Assembly: GCA_027031765.1 (NCBI GenBank)
Contig: JALVPN010000041.1
Span: forward strand, 1 to 47,128
Reading direction: 5' to 3'
Source of the DNA: Promethearchaeota archaeon
Lineage (GTDB): Archaea; Asgardarchaeota; Thorarchaeia; Thorarchaeales; Thorarchaeaceae
DNA length: 47,128 nt
The notes below the pieces were generated by a model, which was not told the DNA's origin, made no database searches, and saw nothing but the letters and a program-made list of their open reading frames with translations. Positions 1 through 7,540 of this stretch are shown piece after piece. Numbering within the stretch: position 1 is the first letter of the stretch; each line of letters opens with the position of its first letter. Position numbers and translations under genes: made by a program.

Positions 1-1
1 C

Positions 2-490
2 GTGCGTATGTTCGTGAGGATACCTCTGATACCGGGGCTCGTCGAGCTCACGCCGGGCTTCATGTTCTCGGAGCTCGGTGGGGTCATGGCGGGCATCCCG
101 GGTGGCCTCCTTGTAGGGGCGATTGTCGGGTTCGGCGGTGCGATGGCTGCGAACGAGCCGCCGTTGCTCCTGATGATTGGCAACATCGCCCTCGGCGTGG
201 GGACGGGCATTGCACTGCACATTGAGCCTGACCGTAACCGCCTGCGCTACATCGTCATGGTCATCCTGGGCGGTGGCATAATTGGCGGCCTGTTACCAAG
301 TATGACGATTTTTGCTCCACTGACGGAGTCTTTTGCAATCACCCTCAGTTATGCAATGCTTGACATGTACCAAGGGTTCGTCTGGGGGGCTGCTGCACTG
401 CTTGTCGAGGCGTTCCTCCTCCGCCCCATGCTTGCCCGCTACATGTACGCCGAGGAGAAAGAGCTCCTCTTGGACGAGGATGAAGGCTAG
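2..490 (+). CDS. Membrane protein resembling an ECF transporter S component (5' end probably outside window)
   Basis: The reading frame is open to the window edge, so the true start may lie upstream; 162 residues are visible. About four hydrophobic segments are seen, rich in small residues and Gly-Gly pairs. The early part, around RIPLIPGLVELTPG followed by a Gly-rich helix, resembles substrate-binding S components of energy-coupling factor transporters. The C-terminus is a charged cytoplasmic tail (EEKELLLDEDEG). It ends 6 bp before hypB on the same strand, so the two are probably cotranscribed. A nickel or cobalt substrate is inferred only from hypB and the nikR/cbiMNQO locus 4 kb away; another vitamin or metal substrate is possible. 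Confidence 0.5.
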   Translation: MRMFVRIPLIPGLVELTPGFMFSELGGVMAGIPGGLLVGAIVGFGGAMAANEPPLLLMIGNIALGVGTGIALHIEPDRNRLRYIVMVILGGGIIGGLLPSMTIFAPLTESFAITLSYAMLDMYQGFVWGAAALLVEAFLLRPMLARYMYAEEKELLLDEDEG

Positions 491-496
491 ACCGCA

Positions 497-1150
497 ATGG
501 CTGACAGGAAGACAGTATCAATCGATGTCCGGCGAGACCTGTTCGGCGCGAACGATGACGTGGCCGCACTGAACGCTGAGATGTTCAGGGAGCACGGTGT
601 GCGTGTCTTCGACATAATGGGCTCCGTGGGGACCGGGAAGACCCAGCTCATCGAGGCCATGTGCGACCGCCTGTCGCAACAGTACCGGGTCCTGATGGTC
701 GCCGGCGACCTCGCCACCCGGATTGACGCCGACCGTGTCGGTTCGCATGGTGTCGACACCGTACAGATCAATACGGGCACGGCATGTCACCTCGATGCAC
801 GGATGGTACGTGTTGCCCTGCGTGGTGTTGACCTCTCAAAGTACGACATCGTGTTCATCGAGAATGTCGGGAACCTGATATGTCCTGCCGGCTACAGCCT
901 CGGTGCCGAGAAGAAGGTCGTGGTCGTCAGCATCACCGAGGGGCCGTACATGATCCGCAAGCACCCGCTCACAATCAAGCGGTCTGACGCAGTCGTCATC
1001 AATAAGGTCGACCTGGCAGAGACCTTGGAGTTCGATGTCGACGCACTCGTCCGGGACATACGTGCGGTCGATGCCAACCTCCCCGTCTTCAGGGTCAGTG
1101 CAAAGACGGGGGACGGCATAGACGACCTCATGGCTGGGCTAGGCCTCTAG
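497..1150 (+). CDS. hypB: Hydrogenase/urease nickel incorporation GTPase HypB
   Basis: HypB is a SIMIBI-class GTPase that delivers nickel to the active site of NiFe hydrogenase with HypA. At 217 residues it has the archaeal family length. Visible motifs are the P-loop GSVGTGKTQLIE near residue 42, the metal-site region NTGTACHLDARMV near residue 92 (Cys and His that bind Ni/Zn at the dimer interface), IENVGNLICPA near residue 122, and the guanine-specificity motif NKVD near residue 170. No His-rich N-terminal nickel store is present. The ATG lies 6 bp after the upstream membrane-protein gene. Its TAG stop overlaps the stop codon of the convergent TraB gene. The presence of hypB implies a nickel enzyme elsewhere in the genome. 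Confidence 0.95.
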   Translation: MADRKTVSIDVRRDLFGANDDVAALNAEMFREHGVRVFDIMGSVGTGKTQLIEAMCDRLSQQYRVLMVAGDLATRIDADRVGSHGVDTVQINTGTACHLDARMVRVALRGVDLSKYDIVFIENVGNLICPAGYSLGAEKKVVVVSITEGPYMIRKHPLTIKRSDAVVINKVDLAETLEFDVDALVRDIRAVDANLPVFRVSAKTGDGIDDLMAGLGL

Positions 1151-1836
1151 CCACCGTGGTCCCCACTGCACATCTCTTCCAGGGCCCGCCTGACCCCAGC
1201 AACATGTCCAGCACCGAGTACGGCCACCACTTTTCCGGTGGTGTCGCCCAGTACCTGTCTGAGTGCCCTGGCCACGTACCTGTCACGTCCCTCAAGGAGT
1301 ACTGCATACATCCCCGGGAACTGCTCCCTGAACTCCTTGAGCACAGACTCAACACCGTCCTCTGTCTTGAGTTCTCCCACGACCTCATGGGCATCACAGT
1401 TGCCTAGCTCTTGGGCTGCGCTCGCCGCCATGTCCAGGAACGTATACACCTCTTCCAGTGAGACCTGCCGTTCCAGTTCGCGCATGGTCTCCGCAATGGG
1501 CCTGTCAACAAGTGCTACCTTTGCTCCCACGGCCCGTCCCTCCTCGATGGCTGCAAGCATCTCGTTCCCGACGCCAGCGCCAGTGGCAACACCTATGCTC
1601 TCCTCGAGAGTTGCGAGTTGCCACATCAGGTCGGTGACCGGGTCGCCACCCGCCGGTGGCATAGCTGTTACGTCCCCCGCTGCGCTCACCATGTGACTGT
1701 ACCTGTCCACGTCCAGTTCCACGGCAACGACCTCTGGTCGTACCTCCCTTATCACTCGCCTTACACGGTCCGTGCTCTCGTTGTCTGTGTGGATCACTGG
1801 CACGATGACGAGCCTCTCGATGTCAGCTGGCACCAC
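1147..1836 (-). CDS. TraB/PrgY-family protein
   Basis: The TraB/PrgY/GumN superfamily is related to TIKI-type metal-dependent proteases; archaeal members have no settled function. The 229-residue protein shows the two conserved histidine motifs: VIHTDNES near residue 15, followed by EVVAVELDVDRY, and GAGHVAGV near residue 211. No C-terminal membrane region is present, unlike many archaeal TraB proteins of about 400 residues, so this is a soluble short form. The start is a GTG, with an A/T box (TTATATC on the reverse strand) about 35 bp upstream. It converges on hypB with the last bases shared. Family assignment is good; the biochemical role is unknown. Confidence 0.85.
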   Translation of the reverse strand: MVPADIERLVIVPVIHTDNESTDRVRRVIREVRPEVVAVELDVDRYSHMVSAAGDVTAMPPAGGDPVTDLMWQLATLEESIGVATGAGVGNEMLAAIEEGRAVGAKVALVDRPIAETMRELERQVSLEEVYTFLDMAASAAQELGNCDAHEVVGELKTEDGVESVLKEFREQFPGMYAVLLEGRDRYVARALRQVLGDTTGKVVAVLGAGHVAGVRRALEEMCSGDHGG

Positions 1837-1868
1837 TGTTCCCTCACCTGAGAGGGTGCTGTCTACAG

Positions 1869-1878
1869 ATATAAGCGC
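1869..1878 (-). promoter_or_regulatory. TATA-box candidate for the TraB gene
   Basis: On the reverse strand the sequence reads GCTTATATCT, about 35 bp before the GTG start of the TraB gene. The spacing allows a short or absent leader. It was identified by eye only. Confidence 0.5.
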
Positions 1879-2030
1879 GTCCTGTCAGGCATGCGCCCAG
1901 AGTGTCCCATGTGCAGGTCGGGGGTCAGTGCGCCACGGACAATACATACTCTCATCAATGCACGCCAACCTTTTTCACCGGCTGCAGGTGTGACACACAG
2001 CAGTCCTGACTCACTGAAGGGGCGACCACT

Positions 2031-2396
2031 GTGCCAAGACCCGAGCTGGAACTCACACTGTCGAAACTCAAGAACCCACGCATGAGCGCCGGTCTGATGG
2101 TGCTCTACAGTCTGTTGGCTGGACTGAAGGGCCCAGTAGTGCCCCCAAGGGAAGTCCGCGAGAGGACTGAGGTGTGGACTGGGGGCCGCCCCCCTTCAAA
2201 ACAGTCCATCAGCAATGCTGCACGTCGCCTCGACGAGGCCGGCCTGGTAGAACGCACCGAGGGCTACTCGGTCAAGTACGGCTACCTGATTGCGGTACTG
2301 TTGGACTCGTTGCTCGACCTGTCAGACCGTGTGGCCGAGCTCGAGGAGGAACTGGCGTCCATGCGCTCGAAGATGCGCACCCCGGTCGAGGCGTAG
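2031..2396 (+). CDS. Small winged-helix DNA-binding protein with C-terminal coiled coil
   Basis: This 121-residue protein starts with GTG. Residues about 15-85 look like a winged helix: a helical first part (SAGLMVLYSLLAGLKG), a recognition-helix region (SKQSISNAARRLDEAGLVERTEG) and a wing ending KYGYLIAVLL. Residues about 92-115 form a short amphipathic coiled coil (SDRVAELEEELASMRSKM), suggesting a dimer. It resembles archaeal MarR/PadR-like regulators but I do not recognise a named family. It stands alone between the convergent TraB gene and the reverse mfnA gene, so its target is not evident. Confidence 0.7.
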   Translation: MPRPELELTLSKLKNPRMSAGLMVLYSLLAGLKGPVVPPREVRERTEVWTGGRPPSKQSISNAARRLDEAGLVERTEGYSVKYGYLIAVLLDSLLDLSDRVAELEEELASMRSKMRTPVEA

Positions 2397-2470
2397 TGCA
2401 GCAGCGTCCTGCGACGACTGACACACTGTATGACAGTCCCGGCCACAAGACTGCGTGGTAGCTGCTACGT

Positions 2471-3652
2471 TCAGTCTGCCGGTATCGTCGTGGAGACCAC
2501 GTCGAGGTCGTTGAACAGGGCATTGAGAGTGCCCCGTGTGACGTGTGGCATTATTACCAGCCTGATTGACGACGGCAGTGGAGATGTCGCCATCCGCCAC
2601 CCGCGCCCCTCCATCGCTTCCACAATCCTGTCAACAGGCACCTCGCGGCTGGTGATTGCCACTATGTTCATGACCGGCGGGATTACGGCTTCGAGCATCG
2701 GGTTCAGGTGCACCCGTTCTACGGCATGCTGTGTCGTCTCCATGCACTGTGCAACGACCTTGCGGTACCCTTCCCTTCCGAGGTGACGCATGATTGCCCA
2801 TGCTGCAATTATGGACGCCGCCGGACGTGTGCCGAGCATAGATGCCTGGCGTGACGATGCACCGGGTAGATATGGGACTCGTGTCGTTATCGCCTTCAGG
2901 TACTTCGACGACCTGAACAGTATGCACCCCGAGGGGATCGGTGCCAGCCCCATCTTGTGCGGGTCGGTGCTCACACTGGTCACCCCCTTCACTGAGAAGT
3001 CGAACGGGTAGTCCCCGAGACCCAGGTCTCTCAGGAATGGTATCACGAAGCCACCGAACGCAGCGTCTACGTGGAGCGGCAGCCCGTACTCGGAGGCAAT
3101 CTCTCCAATCTGTTCAATGGGGTCCACCTGGCCCAAATAGGTCGTACCGGCGGTCACAAAGATACCGACCGTGTCTGGGGTTATTGCCCGCTCGATTGCC
3201 CGTGGTACCGCACGGTATGACCTGTCCACGCGTGTCGCGACCAGCCGCACACCTAACAACCATGCAGCCTTCTTGACCGAGGAGTGTGCAGTCCTCGGAG
3301 CAATCACCTCTGGCCTGTCTGTCCTCTTCTTGGCGAGCTCTCTCGCAGCCAGCATTGCAAGGATGTTGGACTCTGTGCCCCCGGAGGTCGTTGTCCCATG
3401 TGGCCTGCGGAGGCCGAGCAGGTCTCCTATCATCTCTAGGAGCTCCTGTTCGATTTTCGCCGAGCCCTGGAAAGTGTGCAGTCTACCTGCGTTCTTCTCC
3501 AGTGTCCTCACGAAGACCTCCGCACCGAGTGCATGTGGTATCGTCGACATCGATGCTGTCGGATGGCCAGAACGGTAGGTCGCATCCGCCCTGAGGGTTC
3601 TGTCCAGGGCTGCAAGGACCTCCTCTGCGCTCACTCCGTGTTCGTCAAACAT
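2471..3652 (-). CDS. mfnA: Pyridoxal-phosphate group II decarboxylase, MfnA-type (L-tyrosine/L-aspartate decarboxylase)
   Basis: MfnA decarboxylates tyrosine (methanofuran route) or aspartate to beta-alanine (coenzyme A route); in non-methanogenic archaea the aspartate role is more likely. The 393-residue length matches archaeal members. The N-terminal part includes HPTASMSTIPHALG. The glycine-rich cofactor region is TTSGGTESNILAMLAARE near residue 88. DAAFGGF near residue 198 carries the Asp that contacts the pyridine nitrogen, and SVSTDPHKMG near residue 230 carries the Schiff-base lysine. An A/T box (reverse strand ATTATACTTA, near 3697-3706) lies about 45 bp before the ATG. The gene is monocistronic. 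Substrate cannot be read from the sequence. Confidence 0.9.
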   Translation of the reverse strand: MFDEHGVSAEEVLAALDRTLRADATYRSGHPTASMSTIPHALGAEVFVRTLEKNAGRLHTFQGSAKIEQELLEMIGDLLGLRRPHGTTTSGGTESNILAMLAARELAKKRTDRPEVIAPRTAHSSVKKAAWLLGVRLVATRVDRSYRAVPRAIERAITPDTVGIFVTAGTTYLGQVDPIEQIGEIASEYGLPLHVDAAFGGFVIPFLRDLGLGDYPFDFSVKGVTSVSTDPHKMGLAPIPSGCILFRSSKYLKAITTRVPYLPGASSRQASMLGTRPAASIIAAWAIMRHLGREGYRKVVAQCMETTQHAVERVHLNPMLEAVIPPVMNIVAITSREVPVDRIVEAMEGRGWRMATSPLPSSIRLVIMPHVTRGTLNALFNDLDVVSTTIPAD

Positions 3653-3824
3653 GCTCAGAGCTCCACCATTGTGGTGGGCGAGTGTCTGCCGGGCTAAGTA
3701 TAATGCTTGTGGAACATGCTTCTCCCGGCCGACGTGGTCATTGTGTCCAACACTACTGGGACAACTGCGTGACCGATGACCTGGTGGTGCAACTACCTGG
3801 AGGACCGGAAGACCTGGTCAAAAA

Positions 3825-3930
3825 TGGGGCCCGGAGCGGGAATTGAACCCGCGGCTAGGGATCCACAGTCCCCAAGGTTGCCATCTGGCTCCACGGCACT
3901 GCATGCCAGCGGAACTACCCCATCCGGGCC
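3825..3930 (-). tRNA. tRNA-His (GTG) with a 30-nt insertion in the D-loop (probable intron)
   Basis: On the reverse strand the acceptor stem GCCCGGA pairs with TCCGGGC. An extra 5' G (G-1) faces C73, the hallmark of tRNA-His, and CCA is encoded. The anticodon loop CTGTGGA gives GTG. The T arm is GCGGG-TTCAATT-CCCGC. The D stem GGGT/ACCU closes normally only if 30 nt are removed between AGTT and GGCAACC. The inserted piece contains a CTGGC/GCCAG stem, as expected for an archaeal bulge-helix-bulge intron. Without it the tRNA is 73 nt plus CCA. Exact splice points are uncertain because TGGCA occurs on both sides. A T5 run follows the CCA end and may terminate transcription. Confidence 0.9.
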
Positions 3931-4099
3931 ATGGCTGAATACCTGCGCCCTCTTGGGCACGGTGCAGGGTGTCCTGTCCTCTTATTAGCTTTGTCCATGT
4001 GCCACAGTCCTTCCACTCCGCACCAGTACTGGTACCATATGTGTGGCTATGCTCCCACTGTCCTGGACTCTGTGCCGTCCAACGCGTACACGGCACGGC

Positions 4100-4543
4100 T
4101 CATAGGTGGTAGTCGTGGTGATGGTGGTGGTCTTCGTCACTGTCAGGTAACGAGAATGTGAACAGTCTGACGTACTCGATGCCAGAGAGCCCTCCTATCT
4201 GGTCAGCAAGCCTCTGGATGCTCTCACGGTTGCCACGTATTGTGAGGATTTCAAGGCAGTGGCTGCTGGTGAGGTGCACATGCACTGTCGACATTACGTG
4301 GGCCTCCGCATCGTGCTGCATCTTGATCAGTTTCGCCATCAGTACGGGCCTGTGCCGGTACACGATGTTGAGGGCAGCAAGGTTCACGTCTCTGTCCGAC
4401 TCCCAGTCGTCCTGACTGAGGTACAGGCGCATGGCGTCCCTGATGGCCTCTGAACGCCCCACGTACCGGCGACGGGCAACGAGCCGGTCAAACCTCTCGA
4501 GCAGGTCCTCTGGGACTGACACTCCAAACCGCTTGAGCGACAT
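4100..4543 (-). CDS. nikR: Nickel-responsive regulator NikR
   Basis: NikR is a ribbon-helix-helix repressor with a C-terminal ACT-like nickel-binding domain. The 147-residue protein starts at MSLKRFGVSVPEDLLERFD (ribbon-helix-helix, residues 1-45). The metal-site part follows, with HVMSTVHVHLTSSHCLEIL near residues 82-100, giving the His, HxH and Cys ligands. The ORF track extends 73 codons further upstream into cbiM, but the family start is at 4543. The C-terminus carries an unusual tail, DEDHHHHHDYHL, likely to bind extra metal. It is divergent from cbiM with 95 bp between the starts, which fits direct control of that transporter by nickel. Confidence 0.93.
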   Translation of the reverse strand: MSLKRFGVSVPEDLLERFDRLVARRRYVGRSEAIRDAMRLYLSQDDWESDRDVNLAALNIVYRHRPVLMAKLIKMQHDAEAHVMSTVHVHLTSSHCLEILTIRGNRESIQRLADQIGGLSGIEYVRLFTFSLPDSDEDHHHHHDYHL

Positions 4544-4592
4544 GCTTGGCACAACCTGCACAGTTAGTAGCACGATTTCGGAAGAAGTAACA

Positions 4593-4601
4593 CATTTAAG
4601 T
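4593..4601 (+). promoter_or_regulatory. TATA-box candidate for cbiMNQO in the nikR-cbiM intergenic region
   Basis: ATTTAAGTC lies about 45 bp before the cbiM ATG, the same TTTAAGT type seen before other genes here. A GGAGGT at 4623-4628 gives a ribosome-binding site 10 bp before the ATG. I could not recognise a clear NikR operator dyad in the 95-bp gap. Confidence 0.5.
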
Positions 4602-4638
4602 CTGCCTGCCGGCGCTGCCCCCGGAGGTATCTGGACGT

Positions 4639-5352
4639 ATGCATGTAGGCGACGGCATTGTGCCACTGTGGCTGCTCCTCGTGATGTACGTTGTGAGCGG
4701 TGCCATGCTTGTCCTGTCGGCGCGCCGTATCCGGGCCAGGTTTGATGACCGCCTTGTCCCATACATGGGTGTACTTGCTGCTGTGATCTACGCAGCGCAG
4801 TATGTCAACTTCCCTGTGTCGGTGTCAAGCGGTCACCTCATCGGTGCCACCATGATTGCAGTGATGGTGGGCCCCTATGCTGGTGCGCTTATCATGGCAC
4901 TCGTGCTCTTTGTACAGGTTTTGGGTGGTGACGGCGGGATACTGACGTACGGCCTAAATACGTTCAACATGGCTGTGTTCTCCTGTTTTGTGGGCTGGGC
5001 GCTCTCGGCCTATCTCTACAGGGTGCTGGCGCAGCGTCTGACAGAGGAACGGGCCGTGCTTGTAGCCACCTCTGTAGCATCATATGTCACAACAGTGGCA
5101 GCCGCACTGGTGCTCGGTATTGAACTGTTCACAGTCCCAGGGTTTGGCATCGTGCCGTTCACCGCAATAGTGGGGATCCATGCCCTGATTGGGATTGGCG
5201 AGGCAGTCCTCACATTTGTAATCCTGCTCTACTTTGTGAGGGCACGGCCGAACCTGATATCGTTCCTATCAGGCAACGAGGTCTCCGAGATAGCACAGGT
5301 GGGCGGGGCCCCGTGGGCAACACCGGAAGCGGCTGCTCCGACTACCAGCTAG
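4639..5352 (+). CDS. cbiM: CbiM/NikM-family substrate-binding membrane component of an ECF metal transporter
   Basis: CbiM/NikM binds Co(II) or Ni(II) using its extreme N-terminus. Here the protein begins MHVGDGIVPLW, with His2 and the conserved DG of the metal-binding loop. About six to seven membrane segments follow over 237 residues. A conserved HLIGATMIAVMVGPYAGAL stretch lies near residue 65 and the LGGDGGILTYGLNTFNM loop near residue 97. The ribosome-binding site GGAGGT and the exact His2 placement support the start. It is the first gene of an operon with cbiN, cbiQ and cbiO. Divergent nikR favours nickel over cobalt, which is an inference. Confidence 0.94.
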   Translation: MHVGDGIVPLWLLLVMYVVSGAMLVLSARRIRARFDDRLVPYMGVLAAVIYAAQYVNFPVSVSSGHLIGATMIAVMVGPYAGALIMALVLFVQVLGGDGGILTYGLNTFNMAVFSCFVGWALSAYLYRVLAQRLTEERAVLVATSVASYVTTVAAALVLGIELFTVPGFGIVPFTAIVGIHALIGIGEAVLTFVILLYFVRARPNLISFLSGNEVSEIAQVGGAPWATPEAAAPTTS

Positions 5353-5364
5353 ATGTGATGTGGG

Positions 5365-5658
5365 GTGTTACCAGTGGAACGAGATGAACTTGTCCGGTTC
5401 GTACTGCCCATAGTCGTAGTACTCATTGCTGTTGTCACGTTCCTCGTGCTCGGGGGCCTGGCCTCTCAGAACCCTGACGGGTTTGAATGGGCACTGTTCG
5501 AGGTGGCCAACGTCACGGAGCCTGAGGGCGTGTTCGAAGGCATCTGGGCCCCCTTGGGCGAGGGGCCTTTGGTGGACGCACTCGTAGGCACCATTGGCAT
5601 AGTCTTGGTGTTCGTCCTTGCCATGTTGGTCTTCTACCTGATGGCCCGCAGGGAGTAG
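5365..5658 (+). CDS. cbiN: CbiN/NikN-like PDGLE-domain small membrane subunit
   Basis: This 97-residue protein has an N-terminal membrane segment (residues about 10-30), an extracytoplasmic part starting with the PDGLE-type motif NPDGFEWALFEVANV near residue 37, and a C-terminal membrane helix (residues about 68-92). This is the two-helix layout of CbiN/NikN, which with CbiM is enough for basal metal uptake in known systems. The GTG start is 12 bp after the cbiM stop. The gene sits between cbiM and cbiQ as in canonical operons. Confidence 0.88.
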   Translation: MLPVERDELVRFVLPIVVVLIAVVTFLVLGGLASQNPDGFEWALFEVANVTEPEGVFEGIWAPLGEGPLVDALVGTIGIVLVFVLAMLVFYLMARRE

Positions 5659-5720
5659 TCCCACGGGCCGGGTGAGTGCTGTCCGGTAACACCGACTGGA
5701 GCGGACATGGTGGTGCTCTG

Positions 5721-6497
5721 ATGGCGAGGTTCCTGTTGCCACTGAGAGAGGGCCGCACGGAGCCCGGCCCTTTCTCACCCGCTGCGCTGTTCGTGTCTGC
5801 AGTGGTGGCTGCGGTCGTGGTGAACCTTGTGACTGAGCCCATGGTGGTCCTCTCCCTTTTCTTTCTCGTGCTCATCGGGGGGACCGTTGCACGTACAAGG
5901 TGGCGTGCGGTCCTGGGCCTCGCTGCTAGGTTCGAGTTCGTAGTCCTGTTCTGGGTCCTCTTGGAGCCCATCACGTATGGACAGACCGTTGTCGGTGTCA
6001 TCCAGACGCCATGGGGGCCCTTGCCTGTCTACCGGGAGGGCATCCGGATGGGCATACTGCTCGGGCTGCGCATGGTGACAATCCTTACAACAGTGCTTGC
6101 GGCCCTCTCCCACATGACACTGAGCGACCTGATTGGGGCGCTCCAGACGATCAGGTTGCCCGGCATCATCCTGGGCTCTCTGGTCATCATGATGAGGTAC
6201 CTGCCTGTCTTCATGGAGGAGCGCAGGCGTATGGAGGACGCCCTGGCCCTGCGGGGGCTACAGACTGGCAGTCGTCGGGAGCGGCTCAGGGCACTTGGTT
6301 CCATGGTCGGCACTACCATCGACCGTGCATTCACCAGGAGCGAGGCGGTATATGATGCCATGAAACTACGTGGGTTCTCCGGCTGCGTACCCGTCACCGC
6401 AGCGGGCCTGCGACGTACAGACGTACTCCTCCTCATGCTGCTGGGCCTGTTCGCCCTCGCGGCGTTCTATGTGTTCCCTGCGGTGGTGGTACTGTGA
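5721..6497 (+). CDS. cbiQ: Energy-coupling factor T component CbiQ
   Basis: The transmembrane T subunit couples the ATPase to CbiM. From the ATG at 5721 the protein has 258 residues with four to five membrane helices. The cytoplasmic coupling region MEERRRMEDALALRGL includes the A-L-x-x-R-G coupling motif, and a second coupling-like motif, VYDAMKLRGFSG, lies near residue 211. The ORF track starts at a GTG at 5676, adding 15 unsupported residues; I prefer the ATG. The last codons overlap the cbiO GTG start by 4 bp, indicating translational coupling. Confidence 0.92.
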   Translation: MARFLLPLREGRTEPGPFSPAALFVSAVVAAVVVNLVTEPMVVLSLFFLVLIGGTVARTRWRAVLGLAARFEFVVLFWVLLEPITYGQTVVGVIQTPWGPLPVYREGIRMGILLGLRMVTILTTVLAALSHMTLSDLIGALQTIRLPGIILGSLVIMMRYLPVFMEERRRMEDALALRGLQTGSRRERLRALGSMVGTTIDRAFTRSEAVYDAMKLRGFSGCVPVTAAGLRRTDVLLLMLLGLFALAAFYVFPAVVVL

Positions 6498-7285
6498 CCT
6501 GCGCCATTGATATCATTGACCTGAACTTCCGATACGACTCCTTTGCACTCCGGGACATTACGACACAGCTGCATATCGGCGAACAGAAAGCGGTCGTTGG
6601 GCTGAACGGTTCGGGCAAGACGACCCTGTTCAAGCTCATTGTGGGCCTCCTGAGACCGCTGTCCGGCGAGGTCTACGTGTTGGACCGTCGCGTGACGCCC
6701 GAGGACCTCTGGGAGATACGGCAGCAGGTCGGTTTTCTGTTCCAGAACCCTGAGGACCAGCTCTTCGCACCAACGGTGTGGGAGGATGTGGCCTTCGGCC
6801 CGCAGAACATGGGCCTTTCCAACGAGGAGGTCGAGGACCGTGTGGTCGAGGCGCTCAGTACTGTTGACCTGCTCGACCTCGCCGACCGGCCGGTCAACCA
6901 GCTGAGCCATGGCCAGGCGAAACGTGTGGCACTGGCAGGCGTCATCGCCATGCGTCCCAAGGTGCTGCTCTTGGACGAGCCCTTTGCTGGCCTCGACTTT
7001 CCCATGGTGGAGGCGGTGGTGGACACGATAGAGAGGCTGCGCAGACGTGGTGTGAGTGTACTGTACACTACTCACAGCCGCTTCTTCCTTGAGAACTGGG
7101 CCGACTCTGTGCTGGTACTTGAGAGTGGGCGTGTGGTCTATGACGGCCCGGCAGACGAGGCCCTCCGGGAGCCCCGCGTCCTCGGACAGGTCGGGGACTG
7201 GGGACGTCTGCGGGAGTCGATTCACCGGTCACGCACGGTACCCCTTGATATCGATGCCGGGCTTGGTGCCGACATGGAACCGTGA
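6494..7285 (+). CDS. cbiO: Energy-coupling factor ATPase CbiO
   Basis: This 263-residue ABC ATPase contains Walker A GLNGSGKTTLFK (near residue 36), Q-loop LFQNPEDQLFAPTV (near residue 80), signature LSHGQAKRVALAG (near residue 137), Walker B VLLLDEPFAGLD (near residue 156) and switch region TTHSR. The NPEDQLFAPTVWEDVAFGP stretch after the Q-loop is typical of ECF ATPases. GTG start overlaps the cbiQ stop (GTGA). One ATPase serves the complex, so it probably acts as a homodimer with CbiQ, CbiM and CbiN. Confidence 0.95.
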   Translation: MTCAIDIIDLNFRYDSFALRDITTQLHIGEQKAVVGLNGSGKTTLFKLIVGLLRPLSGEVYVLDRRVTPEDLWEIRQQVGFLFQNPEDQLFAPTVWEDVAFGPQNMGLSNEEVEDRVVEALSTVDLLDLADRPVNQLSHGQAKRVALAGVIAMRPKVLLLDEPFAGLDFPMVEAVVDTIERLRRRGVSVLYTTHSRFFLENWADSVLVLESGRVVYDGPADEALREPRVLGQVGDWGRLRESIHRSRTVPLDIDAGLGADMEP

Positions 7286-7452
7286 TGCCGGTTGGTGGCG
7301 GGGAGTGGGTCCGGGTGCAGGGGTCAGCCTGTCCTCTGTCTGATGGGATTGATCTGTGTGCGTTGTGGGCCTACACACTCGGGAAGGACTGCTATGTTTG
7401 CCCGAAAAGGTAAAAAGACATACCACATCATTGCAGCGTGCCTGTTCTCAGT

Positions 7453-7540
7453 GCGGAGGTTGCCAAGCCAGGTCAAAGGCGCAGGGCTCAGGTCCCTGTC
7501 CCGCAGGGGTTCGCGAGTTCAAATCTCGCCCTCCGCACCA
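7453..7540 (+). tRNA. tRNA-Leu (CAG)
   Basis: The acceptor stem GCGGAGG pairs with CCTCCGC and is followed by A73 and encoded CCA. The anticodon stem CAGGG/CCCTG encloses loop CTCAGGT, giving anticodon CAG (Leu, codon CUG). The long variable arm with a CCC/GGG stem is typical of class II tRNA-Leu. The T arm is GCGAG-TTCAAAT-CTCGC. No intron is seen. An A-rich box (GTAAAAAGACATA) about 40 bp upstream may be the promoter. The 3' 22 bp are shared with the end of the convergent Lrp gene. Confidence 0.96.

Noticed and set aside
4544-4638. Canonical NikR operator (GTATGA-like dyad) between nikR and cbiM
   Set aside because: No convincing half-sites at the right spacing; control by NikR is argued from gene layout only.
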